Under the pieces are notes generated by a model. That model searched no databases, was not told the origin of the DNA, and was given only the letters and a program-made list of their open reading frames with translations. From Pelagibius sp041565695 (lineage in GTDB: Bacteria; Pseudomonadota; Alphaproteobacteria; Kiloniellales; Kiloniellaceae): 7,795 nt of DNA. Below, in pieces: positions 1-6,491 of this stretch; position 1 is the stretch's first letter; each line of letters opens with the position of its first letter. The stretch is from NCBI GenBank assembly GCA_041565695.1, contig JBFGUI010000187.1, forward strand, positions 1 through 7,795, read 5' to 3'. Made by a program: the position numbers and the translations under genes.

Positions 1-381
1 CCGGGGCGGGCCAGCGGCTGGCTCTGGGGGACGGTCTCCGGCTTCACCTCGTTTACCGCCCATGCCGGCGGGCCGCCGGTCAACGTCTACCTGCTGCCGC
101 TCGGCCTGCCCAAGACCCAGTACCAGGCGACCACCGTCGGCTTCTTCCTGCTGGTCAACTACGTGAAGCTGGTGCCCTACACCGCGCTGGGGCTGTTCAC
201 TGGTGAGAACCTGGCGACCTCGGCCGTGCTGTTTCCCGTTGCCGTGGCCGGCATCCTGGCCGGCATCTGGCTGCACGACCGCGTGCCGACGGGCCTGTTC
301 TACACCGCCTGCTACGTCTTCCTGGCGCTCAGCGGCGTCAAGCTGGTCTACGACGGCTTCGCCGGTTCCGGCTGGTTCTAG
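1..381 (+). CDS. TauE/SafE-family sulfite exporter-like permease (C-terminal part)
   Basis: The reading frame is open from the first base to a TAG at 379-381, giving the last 126 residues of a protein whose start lies off the left edge. The family is an inner-membrane permease group of roughly 250 residues, linked in some members to export of sulfite, sulfoacetate or other small organic anions; the substrate here cannot be read from the sequence. The visible part holds the second-repeat family signature: a GFTSFTAHAGGPP segment near residues 14-26, followed by a YLLPLGLPK segment and a K-LVPY stretch in the next helix. Three to four hydrophobic helices follow, the last ending with GVKLVYDG close to the C terminus, as is usual for the family. 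Nothing ties it functionally to the downstream operon, from which a GC hairpin and 148 non-coding bases separate it. Confidence 0.9.
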   Translation, partial: PGRASGWLWGTVSGFTSFTAHAGGPPVNVYLLPLGLPKTQYQATTVGFFLLVNYVKLVPYTALGLFTGENLATSAVLFPVAVAGILAGIWLHDRVPTGLFYTACYVFLALSGVKLVYDGFAGSGWF

Positions 382-397
382 CCGGCTTGTCGCGCCG

Positions 398-435
398 GGC
401 GCGGCGGCCTGCCGCGTTGCGGCAGGTGCGGCGCC
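398..435 (+). terminator. Strong GC hairpin after the TauE-like gene, possible terminator without U-tract
   Basis: Bases 408-415 (CCTGCCGC) and 419-426 (GCGGCAGG) form a perfect 8-bp stem around a GTT loop. An outer 5-bp stem, GGCGC at 398-402 with GCGCC at 431-435, can extend it across a small internal loop. It begins 17 bases after the TauE-like stop codon, where a terminator would sit. No run of T follows (the next bases are ATTGTAGG), so it is not a textbook intrinsic terminator. It may be a 3'-end stabilising or barrier structure, or a Rho-independent terminator of relaxed type. Confidence 0.4.
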
Positions 436-515
436 ATTGTAGGTTCGAATCTCCTCGGCTGGCCGTCCGCGCGGGCAGATGGTTGAGCCGCTGCCGGCAG
501 TCCGCCTCCCGGCCC

Positions 516-523
516 GGAGAAGG
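516..523 (+). promoter_or_regulatory. Ribosome binding site of the HlyD-type adaptor gene
   Basis: GGAGAAGG lies 6 bases before the ATG at 530. It decides the start: an in-frame ATG at 479 would add 17 residues that are Pro/Arg-rich, and it has no purine-rich site before it. From 530 the protein begins directly with a short basic segment and a hydrophobic helix. Confidence 0.75.
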
Positions 524-529
524 CTCTCG

Positions 530-1522
530 ATGGCCAAGCGTTCCCTGCTGTTCCTGCTCGTCGCGGCGCTGGCTGCTGCTGCTGCCGGCTATCTGTGGTG
601 GCGCGACAACCACGCCGCGCTGCCCGACTACATCGCCAGCGGCAACGGCCGCATCGAGGCCGAGGAGGTCCACGTCGCCACCAGGTATGCCGGTCGCGTC
701 GCCGCGGTGCTGGTCGGGGAAGGCGACATGGTCGCGGCCGGCCAGGTGCTGGCCCGCATGGACACGGCCGAGCGCGAGGCGGCCCTGGCGGCGGCGCGCG
801 CCAGCATCGCCCAGGCCGAGGAGAACGTCGCCGAGGCCAAGGCCCAGATCGTGCAGCGCCAGAGCGAGCTGCGCTACGTCCGGCAGGAGCTGGAGCGCGC
901 CGAGGCCCTGGTGCAGAAGGGCCATATCTCCGAGCAGCTGGCCGACCAGCGCCGCACCGACCGGGACACCGCCCAGGCCGCCCTGGAGGCCGCCGAGGCG
1001 CGCCTGGCGAGCACCCGGCGCGCGGTGGAGGCCGCGGCCGCCGAAGCCCGGCTGATCGAGACCCAGATCGACGACGCGACCCTGAGGGCGCCGCGCGCCG
1101 GGCGCGTGCAGTACCGCCTGGCCGAGCCGGGCGAGGTGCTGGCCAGCGGCGGCCGCGTGGTGACGCTGCTCGACCTGACCGATGTCTACATGCCGATCTT
1201 CCTGCCGACCGACCAGATCGGCCGCCTGCTGGTCGGCGCCGAGGCGCGCATCATCCTGGACGCGGTGCCGCAGTACGTGATCCCGGCGCGGGTCTCCTTC
1301 ATCTCCGCCGAGGCGCAGTTCACGCCGCGCGAGGTGGAGACCCGCAGCGAACGCGAGAAGCTGATGTTCCGGGTCAAGGTCAAGATCGCGCCGGAGCTGC
1401 TGGCGGCCCACATCGAGAAGGTGCGCACCGGCCTGCCCGGCGAGGCCTATGTGATGCTGGGCGGCGGCCAGGACTGGCCGGAGCGCTTCGCCGTCAGCCT
1501 GCCGCCGGTGGACGCGCAATGA
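530..1522 (+). CDS. yhiI: HlyD-family periplasmic adaptor subunit of an ABC exporter (YhiI-like)
   Basis: This 330-residue membrane-fusion protein would bridge the inner-membrane ABC exporter encoded next door to the periplasm or an outer-membrane channel. In order it shows: a basic start (MAKR) and an Ala/Leu-rich membrane anchor at about residues 5-23; the first biotinyl-lipoyl half-domain at about 40-78 (GRIEAEEV... GRVAAVLVGEGDMVAAGQVLARMD pattern); an Ala/Glu/Arg-rich alpha-helical coiled coil at about 79-180; the second lipoyl half from LRAPRAGRV at about 185; and a beta-barrel region. The barrel contains AQFTPREVE and KLMFRVKVKI, a pattern I associate with the YbhG/YhiI branch of the family. 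A TGLPGEAYV segment closes the fold. The stop codon overlaps the start of rbbA (ATGA), so the two are translationally coupled. In E. coli the same order, yhiI-rbbA-yhhJ, occurs (from memory). The cargo is unknown. Naming it yhiI rests on context plus similarity, not on a database match. Confidence 0.9.
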   Translation: MAKRSLLFLLVAALAAAAAGYLWWRDNHAALPDYIASGNGRIEAEEVHVATRYAGRVAAVLVGEGDMVAAGQVLARMDTAEREAALAAARASIAQAEENVAEAKAQIVQRQSELRYVRQELERAEALVQKGHISEQLADQRRTDRDTAQAALEAAEARLASTRRAVEAAAAEARLIETQIDDATLRAPRAGRVQYRLAEPGEVLASGGRVVTLLDLTDVYMPIFLPTDQIGRLLVGAEARIILDAVPQYVIPARVSFISAEAQFTPREVETRSEREKLMFRVKVKIAPELLAAHIEKVRTGLPGEAYVMLGGGQDWPERFAVSLPPVDAQ

Positions 1523-4260
1523 CGCTGCAGGCGGCGCCGGCGGCAAGGCTGCAGGCCGTCACCCACCGCTACGGCAGGACGACGGCGCTCGTCGGCGTGT
1601 CGCTCGACCTGCCCGCCGGCGCGCTTGTCGGCTTCATCGGGCCGGACGGCGTCGGCAAGTCCACCCTTTTGGGGCTGATCGCCGGCGCCCGCCAAATACA
1701 GGAGGGGCGCGTCGAGGCGCTGGGCGGCGACATGGCCGGGCGGCGCCATCGCGAGGCTGTGCAGCCGCGCATCGCCTACATGCCGCAGGGCCTCGGCAGG
1801 AACCTCTACATGGACCTGACGGTGGCCGAGAACCTGCACTTCTTCGGCCGGCTGTTCGGGCAGGGCGCGGCCGAGCGCCGCCGGCGCATCGCCGCCCTGC
1901 TGAAGGCGACGGGGCTCGATCCCTTTCCCGACCGCCGCGCCGGCAAGCTCTCCGGCGGCATGAAGCAGAAGCTCGGCCTCTGCTGCGCGCTGATCCACGA
2001 TCCCGATCTGCTGATCCTCGACGAGCCGACCACCGGCGTCGACCCGCTGTCGCGGCGTCAGTTCTGGGACCTCATCGCGCGGCTGCGCCGGGCGCGCCCG
2101 GCGATGACCGTGCTGGTCGCCACCGCCTACATGACCGAGGCGGAGAGCTTCGACAGCCTGGTTGTGATCAACGACGGCGTGGTGCTCGCCAGCGGCAGCC
2201 CGGCCGAGATCAAGCAGGCACAGGGCGCCGCCACCCTGGAGGAGGCCTATATCGCGCTGCTGCCGCCGGAAAGGCGCCATGGCCATCGCCGGCTGGAGAT
2301 ACCACCGCGGGGCGCAGCGGCAGGCCCGCCCGCCATCGTCGCCCAGGGCCTGACGCGCCACTTCGGCAGCTTCACCGCGGTCGACCGCGTCAGCTTCGAG
2401 ATCGGGCGCGGCGAGATCTTCGGCTTCCTCGGCTCCAACGGCTGCGGCAAGACCACCACCATGAAGATGCTGACCGGACTGCTGCCGCCGAGCGAGGGCG
2501 AGGCCTGGCTGTTCGGCGAGCGCACCCGCTCCCACGACCTGCAGTCGCGCCGGCGGGTCGGCTACATGTCGCAGTCCTTCTCGCTCTACGGCGAGCTCAC
2601 GGTGCGCCAGAACCTGGATCTGCACGCGCGGCTCTTCCATCTGCCGGCCGAGCGCCGCGCGGCGCGCATCGACGAGCTGATTCGGCGCTTCGACCTGGTG
2701 TCCCACGCCGATGACCTGTCGGGCGAACTGCCGCTCGGCGTGCGCCAGCGCCTTTCGCTTGCCGTCGCGATGATCCACGAGCCGGAGATCCTGATCCTCG
2801 ACGAGCCGACCTCCGGCGTCGACCCGGTGGCGCGCGACGGCTTCTGGGAACTGCTCATCGACCTGTCGCGCAACCACGGCGTCACCATCTTCATCTCCAC
2901 ACACTTCATGACCGAGGCGGAGCGCTGCGACCGCATCTCGCTGATGCATGCCGGCAAGGTGCTGGCCAGCGATACCCCGGCGGCGCTGAAGGCGGCCCGC
3001 GGCGTCGGCACGCTGCAGGAAGCCTTCATCGCCTATCTCGAGGCGGCCGCGGTGGAGGAGGCGGCGGGCGCCGAAGCGGGGGAGCCGCTCAGCGGCGAAG
3101 CCGAGGACGAAAAGGCTGCGCGCGGCGGCCTCGCCACCGGCCTGCGGCGCCTCCTGGCCTACAGCCTGCGCGAAAGCCGGGAGCTGCTGCGCGATCCGAT
3201 CCGCCTGGCCTTTGCCCTCGCGGGGACCGGCCTGCTGATGCTGGTCTTCAGCTTCGGCATCACCTTCGACGTGGAGAACCTGACCTACGCCGCCTTCGAC
3301 CGCGACCGCAGCCCGGAGAGCCGGCGCTACCTGGAAGGCTTCGCCGGCTCCCGCTACTTCGAGGAGCGCCCGTCGATCGAGAGCCACGCGGAGATGGACC
3401 GTCGGCTCAAGCAGGGCGAGATCACGCTCGCCGTGGAGATCCCGCCGAACTTTGGCAAGCAGCTGCTGCAGGGCCGGCGGCCGGAGGTCGCGGCCTGGAT
3501 CGACGGTTCCATGCCGTTCCGCGCCGAGACGGTGCGCGGCTACCTGGAGGGCCTGCACCGGCACTACGTCGAGGAGCTGGCGCTGCGCTATCCGGATCTC
3601 GCCCCCGCGGTTCCGCCGGCGCGGGTCGAGTCGCGCTACCGCTACAACCAGAACTTCGAGAGCGTGAACGCCATGGTGCCGGCGAATATCGTGATCCTGC
3701 TGGTGTTCATTCCCTCGATCCTCATGGCCCTGGGCGTTGTGCGCGAGAAGGAACTGGGCTCGATCACCAACCTCTACGTGACGCCGGTCAGCCGCCTGGA
3801 ATTCCTGCTCGGCAAGCAGCTGCCCTACGTCGTTGTCGGCATGGCTGGCTTCCTGCTGATGACCGGCCTCGCGGTGACCCTCTTCGAGGTGCCGGTCAAG
3901 GGCAGCTTCCTGGCCCTGGCCTTCGGCGCGCTGCTCTACGTCGTTGCGACCACCGGGGTGGGACTGCTGATCTCCTCCTTTACGCGCACGCAGATCGCCG
4001 CGCTGTTCGGCACCGCCATCGCCACCATGGTGCCGGCGGTACTGTTTTCCGGCATGATGCAGCCGGTCTCCTCCCTGCAGGGCGGGGCCGCGGTCTTCGG
4101 CGAGACCTTTCCGTCCGGCTACTTCATGACCATCGCCGTGGGCACCTTCACCAAGGCGCTGGGCTTTGCCGAACTGTCGGACAGCTTCATCGCCCTGGCC
4201 GCCTTCTTTCCGGCGCTCACCCTGATCAGCGTGCTGCTGCTCCGCAAGCAGGAGCGCTAG
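1519..4260 (+). CDS. rbbA: RbbA: two fused ABC ATPase domains plus ABC-2 permease domain
   Basis: The 913 residues nearly match the length of E. coli RbbA and follow its order. NBD1: Walker A GPDGVGKST at 41-49, signature LSGGM at 144-148, Walker B LLILDEP at 164-170 with catalytic E169. NBD2: Walker A GSNGCGKTT at 305-313, signature position LPLGV at 404-408, Walker B with E429, switch His H462. An Ala/Glu-rich linker at about 505-545 leads to the permease: TM1 at about 563-582, an extracytoplasmic domain with a YRYNQNFES segment near its end, then a helix cluster from about 720 containing VVREKELGSITNLYVTP. NBD1 has alanine (A203, in ATAYM) where the switch histidine belongs, and NBD2 lacks a normal LSGGQ, so only one composite ATP site looks canonical. 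E. coli RbbA is reported as a ribosome-bound ATPase, yet operon context and the permease domain point to export. The start is fixed by the ATGA overlap with the adaptor gene; no strong Shine-Dalgarno is visible, which suggests coupling. Confidence 0.95.
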   Translation: MTLQAAPAARLQAVTHRYGRTTALVGVSLDLPAGALVGFIGPDGVGKSTLLGLIAGARQIQEGRVEALGGDMAGRRHREAVQPRIAYMPQGLGRNLYMDLTVAENLHFFGRLFGQGAAERRRRIAALLKATGLDPFPDRRAGKLSGGMKQKLGLCCALIHDPDLLILDEPTTGVDPLSRRQFWDLIARLRRARPAMTVLVATAYMTEAESFDSLVVINDGVVLASGSPAEIKQAQGAATLEEAYIALLPPERRHGHRRLEIPPRGAAAGPPAIVAQGLTRHFGSFTAVDRVSFEIGRGEIFGFLGSNGCGKTTTMKMLTGLLPPSEGEAWLFGERTRSHDLQSRRRVGYMSQSFSLYGELTVRQNLDLHARLFHLPAERRAARIDELIRRFDLVSHADDLSGELPLGVRQRLSLAVAMIHEPEILILDEPTSGVDPVARDGFWELLIDLSRNHGVTIFISTHFMTEAERCDRISLMHAGKVLASDTPAALKAARGVGTLQEAFIAYLEAAAVEEAAGAEAGEPLSGEAEDEKAARGGLATGLRRLLAYSLRESRELLRDPIRLAFALAGTGLLMLVFSFGITFDVENLTYAAFDRDRSPESRRYLEGFAGSRYFEERPSIESHAEMDRRLKQGEITLAVEIPPNFGKQLLQGRRPEVAAWIDGSMPFRAETVRGYLEGLHRHYVEELALRYPDLAPAVPPARVESRYRYNQNFESVNAMVPANIVILLVFIPSILMALGVVREKELGSITNLYVTPVSRLEFLLGKQLPYVVVGMAGFLLMTGLAVTLFEVPVKGSFLALAFGALLYVVATTGVGLLISSFTRTQIAALFGTAIATMVPAVLFSGMMQPVSSLQGGAAVFGETFPSGYFMTIAVGTFTKALGFAELSDSFIALAAFFPALTLISVLLLRKQER
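4250..4254 (+). promoter_or_regulatory. Ribosome binding site for the GTG-started yhhJ-like gene
   Basis: AGGAG lies inside the last codons of rbbA, 9 bases before the GTG at 4264. It supports GTG as the true start of the permease gene, which begins only 3 bases after the rbbA stop. Confidence 0.6.
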
Positions 4261-4263
4261 GCC

Positions 4264-5388
4264 GTGCGCAGCCTGAAGAACATCTTTCACCTCGGCGTCA
4301 AGGAGCTGTTCAGCCTGCGCCGCGATGTCGTGCTGCTGGCCCTGGTGACCTGGGCCTTCTCACTGTCGATCTATACTGCTGCCACGGGCATGTCCCACGA
4401 CCTGCGCAACGCCTCGATCGCCATCGTCGACGAGGACCGCTCGCAGCTCTCCGCGCGCCTGCGGGCGGGCTTCCTGCCGCCCTTCTTCCAACCGCCGAAA
4501 ATGATCTCCTTCTCCGAGATCGACCCCGGTATGGACTTCGGCAACTATACCTTTGTGATCGTCATTCCGGCCTATTTCGAGGCGGATGTCCTGGCCGGGC
4601 ACGAGCCGGCCGTGCAGGTAAACATCGACGCCACGGCCATGATGCAGGCTGGGATCGGCGACGGCTACATCACCTCGATCATCGCCCAGGAGATCGAGGC
4701 TTTCCTGCGCGGCCAGGGCGCCGCGGCGGGGCCGGTCGATCTCAAGCCCCGCTATGCCTTCAACCCCAATATCGAAAGCTCCTGGTTCACCAGCGTGATG
4801 CAGGTGATCAACAACGTGACCATGCTGTCCATTGTTCTGGCCGGCGCCGCCTTCATCCGCGAGCGCGAGCATGGCACCATCGAGCACCTGCTAGTCATGC
4901 CGCTGACGCCTCTCGAGATCATGATGGCGAAGGTCTGGGCCAACGGCCTGGTGATTCTGGTGGCGGTGGCGCTCTGCCTTCTGCTGGTGGTGGAGACGGT
5001 CCTCCAGGTGCCGATAGCCGGCTCACGGGCGCTGTTCTTCTTCGGCCTCGTGGTCTACCTGTTCTTCGCCACGGCGCTGGGCATCTTTCTCGCTACCATC
5101 GCGCGCTCCATGCCGCAGTTCGGTCTGCTGTTCATGCTGGTGGCGCTGCCGATGAACCTGCTGTCCGGCGGGCAGACGCCGACGGAGAGCCAGCCGGAGT
5201 GGCTTCAGACGGCAATGCAGGCCGTGCCCTCGACCCACTTCGTCAGCTTCGCCCAGGCGATTCTGTTCCGCGATGCCGGTCTTACCGATGTCTGGCCGCA
5301 GTTCGGTCTGGTCGCGGTGATCGGCGGGCTGTTCTTTGCTTTCGCCGCTTTCCGCTTCCGCCGCAGCATCGCCGAGATCCAAGGGTGA
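4264..5388 (+). CDS. yhhJ: ABC-2 type permease subunit, partner of RbbA (YhhJ-like)
   Basis: This 374-residue inner-membrane protein has the ABC-2 exporter permease plan: one N-terminal helix at about residues 22-42, a large extracytoplasmic domain to about 175, and then five hydrophobic helices. Within the external domain, IAIVDEDRSQLS and the later YAFNPNIESSW segment are typical of the ABC2_membrane_3 type; the fused permease half of RbbA carries the parallel YRYNQNFES segment. The cytoplasmic coupling region reads IREREHGTIEHLLVMPLTP around residue 200, again parallel to VVREKELGSITNLYVTP in RbbA. The natural reading is that RbbA supplies two ATPase domains and one membrane half, and this protein supplies the other half. 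It starts at GTG with an AGGAG site in the end of rbbA and is surely co-transcribed with it. The closing residues FRFRRSIAEIQG are basic and cytoplasmic. The substrate is unknown; the assignment is strong at family level and good at the yhhJ level because of the operon. Confidence 0.92.
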   Translation: MRSLKNIFHLGVKELFSLRRDVVLLALVTWAFSLSIYTAATGMSHDLRNASIAIVDEDRSQLSARLRAGFLPPFFQPPKMISFSEIDPGMDFGNYTFVIVIPAYFEADVLAGHEPAVQVNIDATAMMQAGIGDGYITSIIAQEIEAFLRGQGAAAGPVDLKPRYAFNPNIESSWFTSVMQVINNVTMLSIVLAGAAFIREREHGTIEHLLVMPLTPLEIMMAKVWANGLVILVAVALCLLLVVETVLQVPIAGSRALFFFGLVVYLFFATALGIFLATIARSMPQFGLLFMLVALPMNLLSGGQTPTESQPEWLQTAMQAVPSTHFVSFAQAILFRDAGLTDVWPQFGLVAVIGGLFFAFAAFRFRRSIAEIQG

Positions 5389-5444
5389 TTGGACGCTGCC
5401 TGCCGCCCGCGGGAGTGGGCTTGCCTTTGTCGGCCGCGTAAGGC

Positions 5445-5455
5445 AGGGGAGGGGG
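5445..5455 (+). promoter_or_regulatory. Purine-rich ribosome binding site of the CaCA-family gene
   Basis: AGGGGAGGGGG ends one base before the ATG at 5457, with its AGGGGAGG core about 4 bases away. It supports ATG 5457 as the start, though a second in-frame ATG at 5466 is also within reach. The 68-base gap after the yhhJ-like gene shows no clear promoter or terminator, so read-through from the operon is possible. Confidence 0.5.
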
Positions 5456-5456
5456 C

Positions 5457-6491
5457 ATGGACCTGATGGGACAACCGCTCTGGGCCGCCTTGGCGGTCTT
5501 TGCCGTGACCGCCGGAGTAATCGCTGCCGCCGGCACCGTGATGGCTCGTGTGGCCGACCGTCTGGCGGACCGCACCGGACTGGGCGAGGCGATCACGGGC
5601 GGCCTTTTTCTGGGCGCCAGTACCTCGCTTTCGGGCTTCATCACCTCGGTGTCCACCGCGGCCCAGGGCTTTCCCGACCTGGCCTTGAGTAACGCCGTCG
5701 GCGGGATTGCCGTACAGACGGCCTTCCTGGCCGTCGCGGATATCACCTACCGCCGCGCCAATCTGGAGCACGCCGCCGCCTCGGTCACCAACCTGACTCA
5801 AGGGGCGCTGCTGATCGCGCTGTTGAGCCTGCCGCTGGTGGCCGGGCAGTCGCCCTCCTGGACGCTGCTCGGCTGCCACCCGGCGAGCTTCCTGATCCTG
5901 ATCGGCTATCTCTTCGGCATGCGCCTGGTGCGGCAGACCCAGCGCGAGCCGCTCTGGGGCCCGACAGAGACCGAGGAGACACGGCTCGACAGTCCGAACG
6001 AACCCCGCGGCGGCCGACGGACCCTGGCCTTGCTGCTGCTGCGCTTTGCCGTGCTGCTGGTCGTCGTGGGTCTTGCCGGCTACGCGCTCGGCCAATCGGG
6101 CATCGCGCTGTCGCGCAAGACCGGCCTGTCCGAGACAATCGTCGGCACCTTGCTGACGGCGGTCTCCACCTCGCTGCCGGAACTGGTGACCACCCTGGCG
6201 GCGGTGCGGCGCGGTGCCCTGACGCTGGCCGTCGGCGGCATCATCGGCGGCAACTCTTTCGACGTCATTCTCATCGCCGCTTCCGACATCGCCTACCGGC
6301 CCGGGTCGATCTATCACGCCGTCTCGGACCAGCCGTCCTTTGTCATCGCGCTCACGATCCTCATGACAGGTGTCCTGCTTCTGGGGCTGCTGCGGCGCGA
6401 GAAGTACGGCTTCGCCAACATCGGCTTCGAGAGCCTGCTGATCCTGCTGATCTACTTCGGGGGCACGGCGCTGCTGTTTCTCGGCGTCTAG
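5457..6491 (+). CDS. CaCA-superfamily sodium/calcium exchanger-like membrane protein with degenerate first repeat
   Basis: The 344 residues are almost entirely hydrophobic helices, with two homologous alpha repeats separated by a hydrophilic loop at about 162-184 (rich in Glu, Pro and Arg), the plan of the Ca2+/cation antiporter family. Repeat 2 is canonical: STSLPELVTT with E242, and GGNSFDV with N266 and D269, residues that coordinate Ca2+/Na+ in structurally studied members. Repeat 1 aligns clearly (TGLGEAITGG against TGLSETIVGT, AVADITY against AASDIAY), but it reads STSLSGFITS and GGIAVQTAF. Glycine 60 thus replaces the acidic residue, and isoleucine and glutamine replace Asn/Asp. This suggests changed ion selectivity, stoichiometry or mechanism compared with true Na+/Ca2+ exchangers. 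From memory, similar proteins are annotated as sodium:calcium antiporters in proteobacteria, so this may be a conserved subfamily rather than a broken gene: the frame is intact and the helices are well formed. The ion transported cannot be stated. It converges on the next gene with interlocking stop codons. Confidence 0.85.
   Translation: MDLMGQPLWAALAVFAVTAGVIAAAGTVMARVADRLADRTGLGEAITGGLFLGASTSLSGFITSVSTAAQGFPDLALSNAVGGIAVQTAFLAVADITYRRANLEHAAASVTNLTQGALLIALLSLPLVAGQSPSWTLLGCHPASFLILIGYLFGMRLVRQTQREPLWGPTETEETRLDSPNEPRGGRRTLALLLLRFAVLLVVVGLAGYALGQSGIALSRKTGLSETIVGTLLTAVSTSLPELVTTLAAVRRGALTLAVGGIIGGNSFDVILIAASDIAYRPGSIYHAVSDQPSFVIALTILMTGVLLLGLLRREKYGFANIGFESLLILLIYFGGTALLFLGV

Noticed and set aside
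442..453. GGTTCGAATCTC, resembling a tRNA T-arm, with an apparent 7-bp acceptor-like pairing between 378-384 and 456-462
   Set aside because: The T-arm stem does not pair (A/C and T/C mismatches), there is no U at position 8, no D-loop GG and no anticodon arm, and the 5' arm would overlap the upstream stop codon. It is most likely a chance match, though a tRNA remnant cannot be fully excluded.
491..500. CTGCCGGCAG, a 10-bp palindrome in the leader of the adaptor gene
   Set aside because: Several palindromes of this length are expected by chance in a window of this size and base composition, and no promoter elements flank it.
479..529. Upstream ATG extending the HlyD-type adaptor by 17 residues
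   Set aside because: There is no ribosome binding site before it, the extension is Pro/Arg-rich and would sit in front of the membrane anchor, and a good site precedes the ATG at 530.
1447..4290. 947-codon open frame on the minus strand opposite rbbA
   Set aside because: Its translation is rich in Arg, Gly, His and Gln with no recognisable domain, while the plus strand encodes an unmistakable ABC protein. Long antisense frames are common in GC-rich genes.
5422..5445. TGCCTT and AAGGCA inverted repeat between the yhhJ-like and CaCA genes
   Set aside because: Six-base arms with a 12-base loop and no T-run make a weak structure, not convincing as a terminator or operator.
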